64,000 nucleotides of DNA from JAJEFO01 sp965208685 (GTDB lineage: Bacteria > Pseudomonadota > Alphaproteobacteria > Rhodobacterales > Rhodobacteraceae): contig CBDBPL010000007.1 in the NCBI GenBank assembly GCA_965208685.1, positions 2,108,001-2,172,000 of the forward strand. Direction: 5' to 3'. The stretch's first letter is position 1. The number at the start of each line of letters is the position of its first letter. This document shows, piece by piece, positions 6,242-15,509 of the stretch. The notes beneath the pieces were generated by a model that worked only from the letters and a program-made list of their open reading frames with translations, made no database searches and had not been told where the DNA came from. A program made the translations under genes and the position numbers.

Positions 6242-7054
6242 TCAGGTGTCTTCCGGCCCCGGGATGCTCACTCGGCCCTCGACGATGCCCTCGTTCACCT
6301 CAAGCCAGCGCGCCCGGAACGCAAATCGCGCCGCCGACGCAACGTCGTGTTGAAAGGCCGCATTCACGCCGGCCCCGATCACCGCACCCACGATCGGCAC
6401 GACCTGCGCCATCTTTCGGGTCGAAAGATTGACCCCGAGTGTCGCCGCCAGCCTTTGAATCGCCACGACCGAACCGGTTGCCCGCCCGGTCATCGCCGCA
6501 ATCTTCTGCCAGTCGTCGCGACCGAAATGCGTGCGGGACTCGGCAAGACGCTGCAGGGTCGCGTCACGCTCTTCCACGGAATTCGCCCCGGCAAGCTGCA
6601 GGACATCGAGAATGTGGACGCGCTCCTGCTCTCCGACACCGCCAAATCCATAACAGAGGCCTGTGAGCCGTGCCGTCCTGAGTGCCAGGGCAACGGTTGC
6701 AGGGATGTCAAATGCCAGTCCCGCCACTCCCAGGACACCCGCGGCGGCACCGCCTGCAGCCGCGTAGCCCAGGGCCCAGCGCCGCACGTCCGCCGCCGCC
6801 GCATCGCAGGCCGCGATGTCCTCGAACTCATGGGAGATGGCCGCGGTTCGGATCGACGACGAGGCAACCCAGTCCGCGCCCCGGATTGCCGCCTCAACGG
6901 CGCTGGCGGGAATCAACCTGTCGGCCACCGGCCCGATCGGTGCGGCAACCGACCGGACAACCCTGGGAAGCACGGACGGGCCTGCTTGCCGATAGGCATC
7001 CTGTTCGGCCAGAACCTCTTGGACATAGGGCATCACTTCGTTGCGTCCGGTCAT
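6242..7054 (-). CDS. EcsC family protein
   Basis: A 270-residue protein resembling the EcsC family, named after a gene of a Bacillus ABC transporter locus but of unknown biochemical role. Features supporting this are YVQEVLAEQDAYR near the N-terminus, a glycine/alanine-rich hydrophobic stretch (YAAAGGAAAGVLGVAGLAFDIPATV), and a C-terminal glycine-rich hydrophobic helix before NAAFQHDVASAARFAFRARWLE. I start at MTGRNEVMPYVQE (7054); the frame upstream is low-complexity. It lies 158 nt upstream of nuoA on the same strand, probably a separate unit. Confidence 0.72.
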   Translation of the reverse strand: MTGRNEVMPYVQEVLAEQDAYRQAGPSVLPRVVRSVAAPIGPVADRLIPASAVEAAIRGADWVASSSIRTAAISHEFEDIAACDAAAADVRRWALGYAAAGGAAAGVLGVAGLAFDIPATVALALRTARLTGLCYGFGGVGEQERVHILDVLQLAGANSVEERDATLQRLAESRTHFGRDDWQKIAAMTGRATGSVVAIQRLAATLGVNLSTRKMAQVVPIVGAVIGAGVNAAFQHDVASAARFAFRARWLEVNEGIVEGRVSIPGPEDT

Positions 7055-7594
7055 TCGATCCTGTCCAGCGCATTCCCTGGGCACCGTTCCGTTCGGGCTT
7101 CGCCCGCGACCCGCAGGCGGCACCGGCAATGATCCGAAAGTTGCTCGAGATTGATCACGTGGCAGCCCGCGGCAATTTGCGCCGGAGCGAATGTGCCTTG
7201 CTCGCCGCATTTCGCGCACTGCATCTGGGTGCGTCCTGCAGTAAATTCAAGAGCCTGATGTCATGGCCGCGACCATCAACTCTTCCGGGATCAGCGCATG
7301 TGCGCGGTTCCTGACCACGTTCCGTCCGGCGGCCGAACCCGCGCCGGGAAATGAGGTCTCGAGGAACGGCGGTCCGGCAAGCGATGGCGAAGAGGTCGAC
7401 TTGCGTACCGTTGGACCAACGACGTCCTGCACTGCATCAGCGCCCGGCGACTGCAGGCCCTGCGCCGAACCGGTGGCGGGCCCGAAGGTCGAATGCGCTG
7501 CCAGTGGCGGGCGGGAATCTGCGAGTTCGCAATTGACCGTGCGCCGATCCGGCCCTTGCCCGGGTCAACCGAATTCGCCAAGTTTCGTTGGCGG
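7055..7594. other. 540-bp gap without a recognisable gene
   Basis: Between the EcsC-like gene and the MFS exporter gene. Several short open frames exist on both strands, but none has recognisable motifs or a convincing ribosome-binding site. I see no RNA gene, strong repeat or clear terminator. Confidence 0.5.
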
Positions 7595-8803
7595 TCAAGA
7601 CTTCCAGTAGTGACGAACAAGGCCCGCGGCCAGCAGCAGACCTGCAGAAATCGCGCTGAGAGTCGTTGTCGCGCCCAGGCCCAGGAATTCGACCGCGATT
7701 CCCAGGACAGCGGCACCCATCGCGCTGCTGCCGATGGCAACACTGGCCCACATGCTCATCACGCGGCCGCGCATCCCGTCGCCGATCCGGGTCTGGATGG
7801 CTGACTGGCAGATAATGCCCGATGCGGCGGCGGCGGCCGACATGGCTGCGACCAGTGCGATTGCAGCTGGCCAGGAAGCGGTCAGTCCGAGGCCCGCAAT
7901 GGATACCGCCCCGAGCAAGCTGATGGCAGCGGCCAATGGCAGGCGGTCGAGTCCAAACGCCGACGGCAGCAATACGAGGCCAAGGCCGGCGACAATCGCG
8001 CCCAGCCCGGAAGAAGCGGTCAAGAGTCCCAGGCCTGCAGCTCCCTTGGCAAAGACGCCATCCGCGATCACCGGCAGGATCTCGAGCGTTCCCATTATGA
8101 ATATCGATGCGATCGCCGCGAGGGCGAGGGCGGCGCGAATGCCTGCATCGCCGAAGGCGTATCTGGCGCCTTCGGCCAGATCGCCAAGAAAGCCAGGCTT
8201 CGAAGGCATGGTGGCCGCTTGCCGGACGCGCAACAACGACAGTGCCGCCAGGAATGGCAAGTAGCAGAGCGCGGTTACGAGAGTTGCCGGCCCTGTGCCG
8301 ATTTGCACAATTGCCCAGCCCCCGATTGCCGGACCGGTCATGCGAGAGACATTGTAGGCGAGCGAGGCGAAATTGACCGCCGACGGAATGTCGCTGGATA
8401 CGACCAGCCTTGGCGCCATCGACATCCGCACCGGTCCGTGCGCCGACATTATCATGCCGGAGGCGAGCGAATATGTCAGCAGATGCGGTGCGCCGAGGAT
8501 CTCCAGGCGTTGAACGAACCACAGGCCCAGAGCGGCGCTCAGGAACAGTGCCTGGACCGCGATTGCAGCACGGCGCACGTCCGACCGGTCGATCAAGACG
8601 CCGAAGAGAGGGCCGAGAAACAAGGTCGGCAGAAAGTACACGAACGCTATCAATCCGACAAAGCTGGCCGACCCGGTCAGGTCCCAAGCCAGCCAGCCGA
8701 CGATGATGCGGAGCATCCACATCGCATTCAACGCAAAGAGATTGCCGGCCAGGTACAGGCGAAAGTTCCGGGAATTGAGAGCCGACAGGTTCACTTGCCC
8801 CAC
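7595..8803 (-). CDS. MFS transporter, EntS/MFS_3-type exporter
   Basis: A 402-residue 12-span inner-membrane transporter of the major facilitator superfamily. NLSALNSRNFRLYLAGN at the N-terminus and LIDRSDVRRA in the loop between spans 2 and 3 (a motif A variant) are typical of the EntS-like exporter branch, whose members often export siderophores or drugs; the substrate cannot be told. It starts with GTG three bases after the stop of the upstream glycosidase-like gene, so the two are probably co-transcribed. Confidence 0.85.
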   Translation of the reverse strand: MGQVNLSALNSRNFRLYLAGNLFALNAMWMLRIIVGWLAWDLTGSASFVGLIAFVYFLPTLFLGPLFGVLIDRSDVRRAAIAVQALFLSAALGLWFVQRLEILGAPHLLTYSLASGMIMSAHGPVRMSMAPRLVVSSDIPSAVNFASLAYNVSRMTGPAIGGWAIVQIGTGPATLVTALCYLPFLAALSLLRVRQAATMPSKPGFLGDLAEGARYAFGDAGIRAALALAAIASIFIMGTLEILPVIADGVFAKGAAGLGLLTASSGLGAIVAGLGLVLLPSAFGLDRLPLAAAISLLGAVSIAGLGLTASWPAAIALVAAMSAAAAASGIICQSAIQTRIGDGMRGRVMSMWASVAIGSSAMGAAVLGIAVEFLGLGATTTLSAISAGLLLAAGLVRHYWKS

Positions 8804-8806
8804 CTT

Positions 8807-9742
8807 TCACCCACTGTGAAGCTGCGCAAGTGCCAGGCCGGATTCACCGGCGCACGCGTAAAACAGCCAAAGGCGATCGTCTTCACTGAATACGAACGGA
8901 TCTCTCAGTTGGTTGACTCGTCGATCGGCCGGTCCGATTCGCGAAGGCGAAACCTGCTCCCCGGCACCCTCCCATGACGTCTCGGCCCGCAAGAGATCCA
9001 GAGGATCTGACAGGCTCCAGTCCCGCCAACTCCCGGTCGTGAGAATGCGCGAGATCAGAATTCGCTCCGGCGCATCACCGATGCGGCTGAAGACGAGGAA
9101 CAGTTCATCCTCGAACGAAAAGACGGCGACGTGCCGCGTGGATGAATCGCCGAGGCGCACCCTGTCCGGAAACGACAGGCCGGCGTCAGGCGAGCGATAC
9201 AGCCAGCCTGCCAGCGCCGCGGCATAGGTCGCGCCGTGCCACTCGAAGACTCGGGCATAGAAGTCCGCACCGGTCGGCTGCGGGTCGCGGAATTCAAGGC
9301 CGTCCTTGGACACCGCGCGTCTGGTGGTCTGCCTGCAGTCGGCTTCCAACCCATGATAGTGCATGACGATCTGCCGGCGGGCGTGGTCGACGTGGACGTC
9401 CGGAGAAGCAATGTGCGGGCGGAGGTCACCCGAGGCGACGCTCTTTTGAAACCGCTCCGGCGGATCGAGTTCGGACGACAGCGTCGGAAAGCCGGAGCCT
9501 TCGAGACAAAGCGCACCCGGTTCGTGAACCCGCCAAGGGCCGGTGATCGCGTCCGCATGGGCCAGGCGAATGTGGTCGCCGCGATGGTCAGCAAAATAGA
9601 GATAGTACCGACCGAGCGGGGCCTTGATCCAATCCGGCACGCGAATCGCGGACGGCCCGTTGATGTTGGTCCCGATTGTCTTTGCGAGACCGGGATGAAT
9701 GATCGGCTTTTTCCCCAGCCGCATTGCCGTGAAGCGAGTCAT
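8807..9742 (-). CDS. Glycosidase-like five-bladed beta-propeller protein
   Basis: A 311-residue cytoplasmic protein without signal peptide. Segments such as GRYYLYFADHRGDHIRLAHA, ITGPWRVHEPG, SPDVHVDHARRQIVMHYHG and LRDPFVFSEDDRLWLFYA resemble the GH43/GH32-type propeller fold, in which Asp and Glu residues lie at blade edges. I cannot confirm a complete catalytic set, so enzymatic activity is not certain. The start is set at MTRFTAMRLGKK (9742). It precedes an MFS transporter gene by 3 nt, suggesting a linked role. Confidence 0.62.
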   Translation of the reverse strand: MTRFTAMRLGKKPIIHPGLAKTIGTNINGPSAIRVPDWIKAPLGRYYLYFADHRGDHIRLAHADAITGPWRVHEPGALCLEGSGFPTLSSELDPPERFQKSVASGDLRPHIASPDVHVDHARRQIVMHYHGLEADCRQTTRRAVSKDGLEFRDPQPTGADFYARVFEWHGATYAAALAGWLYRSPDAGLSFPDRVRLGDSSTRHVAVFSFEDELFLVFSRIGDAPERILISRILTTGSWRDWSLSDPLDLLRAETSWEGAGEQVSPSRIGPADRRVNQLRDPFVFSEDDRLWLFYACAGESGLALAQLHSG

Positions 9743-10177
9743 TTTGGCTTGAGAGCCTCTCTCCAAACTCAGGCGTGAGTGCCTGCAGCTTACCGACTCA
9801 CCCAAGGCAGGTCTTGTCAATGTTCGCCGGACTTCAAGGGCATGGAACGGGTTGCCGATCCGGCGGCGCCGGAGTCGGGCCTATCCGCCCGGACCACGGG
9901 ATTCCGCGCGCCGGGAGGCCGTGCTCCTGCGTTGCGGGGGCACGTGGGGCGCCGCAGCCTGACCGCAAGGCGCGGTTTCACGCGTTCCACGTTCGGGCGG
10001 CCATTGGACTGCCTCAGCTCCGTGCCGTCCTGCGACGCACGACGTGTCGCCAGGTGCTCACTGTATCCCGAACTCGGCTTGACACGCGGAGGATTTGCGG
10101 TCCTGTTGCTAGCGGTGCAGCCGCGTGACAGCTTAGCCGGCATGCACATTTTGCGGTCGGTGTCTGGAGGCAAAGGC
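9743..10177. other. 435-bp divergent intergenic region
   Basis: Lies between the leftward glycosidase-like gene and the rightward NCS2 permease gene, so it should hold promoters for both. A TTGACA at 10079-10084 is a possible -35 for the permease, but no good -10 follows at 17-18 nt. The permease frame is open through much of this region, without similarity. Confidence 0.4.
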
Positions 10178-11917
10178 ATGGAAGTGAACGGGGAAGGCAA
10201 GCATATTCGCTATGCTGCGGACGAGAATCCTCCAACGCCACTGGCATTCGGTCTCGGCCTGCAATTGGCGCTGCTTACCATTGCCGCGATCGTGCTCACC
10301 CCTTTGATCGTGGTCCGTGCCGCCGGCGAAGGCGATCCTTACCTGTCGTGGGCGGCGTTCGCGGTGGTTGCCGTCAGCGGGGTCAGCACGATTATCCAAG
10401 CGGTTCGAGTCGGCCGCTTCGGGGCGGGTTACGTTCTCCTCATGGGAACCTCCGGGGCGTTCATCGCCGTCAGCATTGCAGCGATTGCCGCAGGAGGCCC
10501 GGCGTTGCTTGCCACGCTCGTCATCATTTCGTCCCTGATCCAGTTCGTCCTCGCCACGAAACTCGTCTGGGTGCGCCGAATTTTCACGCCCACGGTGGCC
10601 GGGACTGTCATCATGCTTATCGCGGTGACAGTGATGCCGATTGTATTCGGCATGCTGGATCAGGTGCCGGATGACGCCCACCATCTGGCGTCGCCGCTTT
10701 CGGCGGCCGCCACGATTGCGGTGATCATCTGCATCGCGCTTGCCGCAACCGGGGTCTGGCGCCTCTGGGCTCCGGTGATCGGGGTCGTCGTAGGTTCGGT
10801 GGTTGCCTGGGCGTTTGGCATCTACGAAGCGGAGCGCGTGGCCGAGGCAGCCTGGATCGGGCTTCCGAGCGGGGGATGGCCGGGTTTCGACGTGGATTTC
10901 GGCCCGGCGTTCTGGAGCCTGCTCCCGGGTTTCGTGATCGTGACCCTTGTCGGTGCAATTGAGACGATCGGCGACTCGATGGCGATCCAGCACGTTTCGT
11001 GGCGCGAGCGCCGGGCGGTGGACTACCGGGCGGTCGAAGGCGCGGTCGCCGCCGACGGGCTTGGCAACCTGCTTTCCGGCCTCCTTGGCACAGTTCCGAA
11101 CACGACCTACTCCACCAGCATCTCCGTGACCGAACTGACCGGGGTGGCAGCGCGGCGCGTCGGCGTCGCCGTGGGCATCATCTTCCTCGTCATGGCCCTT
11201 CTGCCCAAGGCGCTTGCGGTAATCCTGGCGATTCCGGGGCCGGTCGTGGCCGCTTACGCGGCCTTGCTGCTGTCGACGCTGTTCGTCGTCGGCATGAGAA
11301 TGGTTGTGCAGGATGGGCTGGACTATCGCAAAGGGGTGGTGGTGGGCGTTTCCTTCTGGATTGGCGTCGGCTTCCAGAGCGGCGCGATCTACCCTGAGTT
11401 CTTTGCGGAGTTCGCGGAAGGCCTGTTTCAGAACGGCATGACGGCAGGCGGCGCCACGGCCATCCTGCTGACGGTGTTTCTGGATGTGGCAAAGCCTCGG
11501 CGCAGACACATGGAAGCCCCGTTCGACGACAACGCGATTCGCCCGGTAAGCGCCTTCCTGAGGCAATTTGCCACGAGCAGCGGATGGGGCGCGGCCATGG
11601 CGCAGCGACTGGACGCCGTGGGCGAAGAGACCATCCTGACGCTTCTTGAGAACCAGGATGGCACGCAGTCCCGCCGCCTCCGCCTCTCCGTTTCCCGCGA
11701 CGACGGCGGGGCCGTTCTGGAGTTCGTTGTCGCCTCCGGGGATGAGATAAACCTCGAGGACCGGATTTCGCGACTTGGCGAACACACCACCGGCACGTCG
11801 CTTGGCCATGAGGCTTCGCTTCGGCTGTTGCGACATCTGGCATCATCAGTCCACCATCAGCAGTATCACGACACCGAAGTCGTGACGGTGAAGGTCAAGG
11901 CACCGGAACCGAACTGA
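10178..11917 (+). CDS. Uracil-xanthine permease (NCS2) family transporter with C-terminal ATPase-like domain
   Basis: A 579-residue protein. Residues about 20-435 form an NCS2/SLC23 nucleobase transporter: many hydrophobic spans, GAIETIGDSMAIQ and the LLGTVPNTTYSTSISVTELTG-like region that lines the substrate site. The last 120 residues are not part of the usual transporter: a helix (GWGAAMAQRLDAVGEET), two strands (RLRLSVSRDDGGAVLEFVVA) and LRLLRHLASSVHHQQY, suggesting a histidine-kinase-like ATPase fold. The start at ATG 10178 follows GGAGG at 8-nt spacing. Likely purine or related uptake across the inner membrane. Confidence 0.85.
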   Translation: MEVNGEGKHIRYAADENPPTPLAFGLGLQLALLTIAAIVLTPLIVVRAAGEGDPYLSWAAFAVVAVSGVSTIIQAVRVGRFGAGYVLLMGTSGAFIAVSIAAIAAGGPALLATLVIISSLIQFVLATKLVWVRRIFTPTVAGTVIMLIAVTVMPIVFGMLDQVPDDAHHLASPLSAAATIAVIICIALAATGVWRLWAPVIGVVVGSVVAWAFGIYEAERVAEAAWIGLPSGGWPGFDVDFGPAFWSLLPGFVIVTLVGAIETIGDSMAIQHVSWRERRAVDYRAVEGAVAADGLGNLLSGLLGTVPNTTYSTSISVTELTGVAARRVGVAVGIIFLVMALLPKALAVILAIPGPVVAAYAALLLSTLFVVGMRMVVQDGLDYRKGVVVGVSFWIGVGFQSGAIYPEFFAEFAEGLFQNGMTAGGATAILLTVFLDVAKPRRRHMEAPFDDNAIRPVSAFLRQFATSSGWGAAMAQRLDAVGEETILTLLENQDGTQSRRLRLSVSRDDGGAVLEFVVASGDEINLEDRISRLGEHTTGTSLGHEASLRLLRHLASSVHHQQYHDTEVVTVKVKAPEPN

Positions 11918-12228
11918 CCAAGGGACATCCGAAATTCGACGGCCGGGAACCCGCGTGCCGGAAGGGGCTTTGCTGCAGGAGTTGCGGTGAGGTGGCCCGA
12001 TGACCTGGTCAGCAAGCCCGGGTGCCGCACCAAGCCGCGCCGACAGCCGCGTCCGCGAAGTCGACCTGCACGAGTTCGCCTGGCAGGCGTTGACTTTGAC
12101 GCGGAGCATCGACTCGGCACTTTCCGCCGCTTGATCTGACGAGTTCCGCCCGCGGTTCTGCTGCGGCGCAAGGAGGGTTCAATCAGAGCCGGAACGAGAT
12201 CGCGCTCAAGGCACGGCAATCGCCGTCC
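11918..12228. other. 310-bp convergent gap
   Basis: Lies between the ends of the NCS2 permease gene and the isovaleryl-CoA dehydrogenase gene. I see no gene, RNA or strong hairpin. Confidence 0.4.
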
Positions 12229-13392
12229 TCACGCAACCTGCCCCATCAGCTCGCGACCGATGAGCATCCTCCGGATCTCGCTTGTTCCCGCCCCGATCTC
12301 CATCAGCTTCGCGTCGCGAAAGAGCCGAGACACGGGATGGTCGTTCATGAAGCCTGCACCGCCCATCGCCTGGACGGCCTGATGCGCCTGCCGCATCGCC
12401 GACTCGCTCGCGAACAGGCAGCACGCGGCGGCATCCTGCCGCGTCACGTCGCCCCGGTCACAGGCCTTTGCCACCTCGTAGACATAGGCGCGCGACGAAT
12501 TCATCGCCGCGTACATGTCCGCGATCTTGCCCTGCATGAGCTGAAACGACCCGATCGGCTTCCCGAACTGCTTGCGTTCGGCCATGTAGGGCATGACCTC
12601 GTCAAGGCAGGCCGCGATGATTCCTGGCCCGATGCCGGCCAGCACCACGCGTTCGTAGTCCAGACCGGACATCAGCACGCGAACGCCCTGCCCCTCTTCT
12701 CCGAGCACGTTCTCGAACGGAACTTCCACGTCCTCGAAGATCAGTTCTGCCGTGTTCGAACCCCGCATGCCCAGCTTGTCAAAATGGGCGCTCGTCGAGA
12801 ATCCGGTCATTTCGCGCTCGACGAGGAAGGCGGTGATCCCTTTCGATCCTGCATCGGGATCGGTCTTGGCATAGACCACCAACGTGTCCGCATCCGGCCC
12901 GTTGGTAATCCAGTACTTGGTTCCGGTGAGCCTGTAGTGATCGTTCCGTTTCTCGGCACGAAGGCTCATTGAAACGACATCCGAGCCGGCTCCGGCCTCG
13001 CTCATCGCGAGCGCTCCCACATGCTCCCCAGTGACAAGCCGGGGCAGGAACCTCGCCTTCTGCCGCTGGTTCCCGTTCAGCCTGATCTGATTGACACAGA
13101 GATTCGAGTGAGCCCCGTAGGACAAGGAGACGCTGGCTGACGCCCGCGCAATCTCCTCGACGACAATCACGTGGGCCAGATACCCCAGACCGGCGCCGCC
13201 AAATTCCTCCTCAACGGTGACGCCAAGGATGCCCAGCTCACCCATTTCCCGCCAAAGCTCCGACGGAAAGGCGTTCGAGCGATCTATCTCGACCGCCATG
13301 GGCCGGACCCGTTCCTGGGCCCAGCGCTGCACGCCGTCGCGCAGCGCGTCCATGTCGTCGCCGAGATCGAACCGCATGGATGCGTCGAACAT
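12229..13392 (-). CDS. ivd: Isovaleryl-CoA dehydrogenase
   Basis: FAD-dependent acyl-CoA dehydrogenase of leucine catabolism, converting isovaleryl-CoA to 3-methylcrotonyl-CoA. At 387 residues it has the normal length. ALAMSEAGAGSDVVSM and YWITNGPDADTLVVYAKT are the FAD-binding signatures, and GLDYERVVLAG contains the Glu in the position that is catalytic in this subfamily (not the later helix used in other acyl-CoA dehydrogenases). The start is MFDASMRF (13392). No methylcrotonyl-CoA carboxylase genes lie in the window, so the pathway is completed elsewhere. Confidence 0.88.
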   Translation of the reverse strand: MFDASMRFDLGDDMDALRDGVQRWAQERVRPMAVEIDRSNAFPSELWREMGELGILGVTVEEEFGGAGLGYLAHVIVVEEIARASASVSLSYGAHSNLCVNQIRLNGNQRQKARFLPRLVTGEHVGALAMSEAGAGSDVVSMSLRAEKRNDHYRLTGTKYWITNGPDADTLVVYAKTDPDAGSKGITAFLVEREMTGFSTSAHFDKLGMRGSNTAELIFEDVEVPFENVLGEEGQGVRVLMSGLDYERVVLAGIGPGIIAACLDEVMPYMAERKQFGKPIGSFQLMQGKIADMYAAMNSSRAYVYEVAKACDRGDVTRQDAAACCLFASESAMRQAHQAVQAMGGAGFMNDHPVSRLFRDAKLMEIGAGTSEIRRMLIGRELMGQVA

Positions 13393-13524
13393 CTGGGTCT
13401 CCGGAAATGTACGAACGTTCAATTGCCTAGCTGCGCCGTATCGGTGCGTCAAGCGTGACGGGCGTCGCGCCGCCCAAGGACGAGCGGCCCGGAAGACCGG
13501 CACCTGACTGCAGCTGACGGGAGT

Positions 13525-14718
13525 TCAGCCCCGCCTTCCAGTGACCTCTTCGCGGATTATTCCGGCGATGATCTCGCAATCCCCTCTCGAAAACGTCAGG
13601 GGCAGGCGCATGTCCAGAAGCCCGGCCATCACCTGGTCGGTTTGCGGCAATTCCGGGACGTCCGCATAAGCCCAGTGGCGATAGGTAGACGTGAATCCGT
13701 GCGCCCGCGCAGCGCCAAACCATTTCAATTCTGCTCCGCGGCGCGCGCAACGCTCCACCAGGCCCTCGATCTCGTTCGCTTCGTGGTCCGGCAACCGAAA
13801 CTGGAACGACGACCCGACCCGCATCAGGTCCGGGTGCCGTTCGATCAGGCTGAGACGGCGCAGGTCGCGCAGGCCGTCTTCCATCGCGTCATGCAGGTCT
13901 GCCCAACGCTTCACGCGTTCAGGAAGCGCGGCTAGCTGGGGACGCAGGATGGCTGCCCGCAGGTTGTCCATGCGTCCCGAGATGTTCGGCGTGGAGTTCC
14001 GCATTTCCTCGAACACGTCCGTGTCGGGACCGGCGCCATGCCGCTCGTAGAGCATGTAGCTCCCGGACAGGAGCGTGGCGCGTGCGGCCACTTCCGGATC
14101 GTCCGTTGCCAGGAGCCCGCCTTCGCCGGAATTGATGTGCTTGTAGGTTTGGGTGCTGTAGCACGCGCTTGCGCCGTGCCGCCCCGAGACCACGCCCCGC
14201 CAGGAACCGCCCATCGTGTGGGCGCAATCCTCGATGACCACGATGCCCCGATCCCGCGCGATTTGCATGACCCGGTCCATGTCAGGTTGATGGCCTCGCA
14301 TGTGACTCAGCATCAGAACCCGCGCACCGGACATCCCTGCCATCTCTTCGAGGTGAGCGAAGTCGATCGTCAAGGCCTCCGTCGTCTCCACGAAGACCAC
14401 GCGCGCGCCCACGCTCGCAATCGCGCCCGGCACCGGCGCCAGCGTGAATGCATTGCTCAGGACGGCGTCGCCCGGTCGCACGCCGTGAGCCCGGAGCGCC
14501 GTCGCAAGCGCGTAACCTCCCGAAGTCGTTGCCAGAACGTAGCGTGCGCCCGTAAACGCTGCGAAGTCGCGCTCCAGAAGCGAAGCCTCGCCGACCTCGC
14601 TCTCGGCCAGATTGTACCTGTGCAGCCTTCCATGCCTCAGGACTTCGGTCGCGGCATCCACCGCCGCCTCCGGAATCGGCTCCTGCTGCGTGAAACTGCC
14701 CTCGAAACGATGCACCAT
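13525..14718 (-). CDS. DegT/DnrJ/EryC1/StrS-family aminotransferase
   Basis: A 397-residue PLP enzyme of fold type I. The Lys that would bind PLP is in QTYKHINSGEGG, and VIEDCAHTMGG supplies the Asp that contacts the cofactor ring. Members usually transaminate nucleotide-linked or free keto-sugars, but here no sugar-biosynthesis genes are adjacent, so the substrate is unknown. It begins 5 nt after the stop of the gph-like gene and is probably in the same transcript. Confidence 0.82.
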   Translation of the reverse strand: MVHRFEGSFTQQEPIPEAAVDAATEVLRHGRLHRYNLAESEVGEASLLERDFAAFTGARYVLATTSGGYALATALRAHGVRPGDAVLSNAFTLAPVPGAIASVGARVVFVETTEALTIDFAHLEEMAGMSGARVLMLSHMRGHQPDMDRVMQIARDRGIVVIEDCAHTMGGSWRGVVSGRHGASACYSTQTYKHINSGEGGLLATDDPEVAARATLLSGSYMLYERHGAGPDTDVFEEMRNSTPNISGRMDNLRAAILRPQLAALPERVKRWADLHDAMEDGLRDLRRLSLIERHPDLMRVGSSFQFRLPDHEANEIEGLVERCARRGAELKWFGAARAHGFTSTYRHWAYADVPELPQTDQVMAGLLDMRLPLTFSRGDCEIIAGIIREEVTGRRG

Positions 14719-14723
14719 GTCGA

Positions 14724-15387
14724 CTACCCGATCAGCTCGGTCACGATCCTGCCCAGCGCCTTGAAGTCCGGCAAGAGCGCATCAGGCGCCAGCCGGGCCA
14801 CGCCCTCGCCCTCTGGCCCGAACGACACGATCGCAACCGGAACGCCGGCGGCCCGGGCCGTCCTGACATCGGTTTCCGTGTCTCCAACCAGCATGGATCG
14901 CGCCAGGATCGCCGGAAGCCCGGATCACCGCTTCGAGGAAGGCTTTCGGGTCAGGCTTTCGTACTGGCAGCGTGTCGGCGCCGACAAGCGATGCAAACCG
15001 GTTTCGCACGCCCAGCCGACGGAGAAGGAGGTCAGCCTGCGCCTCGGGCTTGTTCGTGCAGATGCCGACCCGGTAATCCGCGTCACGCAATGCATCGACA
15101 GCCGCCACCACGTCCGGGTACAGGACGGTCCTGACATCGATGCATTCCTGGTATCGCTTCAAGAACTCCGGAAACGTATGCTCCACAACCTCCGCGTCAT
15201 CCTTGCCGGACCTCGAAAATCCCAGCCTCAGCATCGCGCGCCCGCCATGAAAGGCCGTCAGCCGGTCCTCGGCCTCGTCAAGAAGGTCACCGAGGCCACG
15301 TGCCCGAAAGCAGGCATTTGCAGCTTCGATCAGGTCGGCGCTGGTATCTGCCAGCGTCCCGTCCAGGTCGAAAATCACGCACCTCAT
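14724..15387 (-). pseudogene. gph: Phosphoglycolate phosphatase-like HAD hydrolase, frameshifted
   Basis: The first two thirds encode a HAD phosphatase: MRCVIFDLDGTLADTS (catalytic DxD) and ICTNKPE (motif II). Around 14895-14905 one base too many shifts the frame; in the next frame the protein continues perfectly with SMLVGDTETDVRTARAAGVP (motif IV, DTETD) to a stop at 14724. Joined, this gives a normal 220-residue enzyme that removes 2-phosphoglycolate. A good ribosome-binding site (AAGGAGGGAAGC) precedes the ATG. The damage may be real or a sequencing error, since both halves look otherwise well conserved. Confidence 0.82.
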
Positions 15388-15509
15388 GCTTCCCTCCTTC
15401 GGCAAGTCCCCGCCGTAGATGTAACTTGCGGCAACACAAGTTGATGGCCCCAACCTTTCGGGCCTTCGCGCTCGCGGCTAAAAGGTCGCAACGAAAAAGG
15501 AAAGAGCAG

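Noticed and set aside
7263..7610. 115-codon plus-strand frame in the gap after the MFS gene.
   Set aside because: No ribosome-binding site, no recognisable domain, and it overlaps the 3' end of the MFS gene.
10133..11836. 567-codon open frame on the minus strand.
   Set aside because: Antisense to the NCS2 permease gene; strongly biased to Arg, His, Gly and Asp with no hydrophobic or catalytic pattern.
12745..12770. TTCGAA-containing sequences that resemble tRNA T-loops (also near 32950).
   Set aside because: Both lie inside conserved coding sequence and lack cloverleaf arms; no tRNA found in the window.
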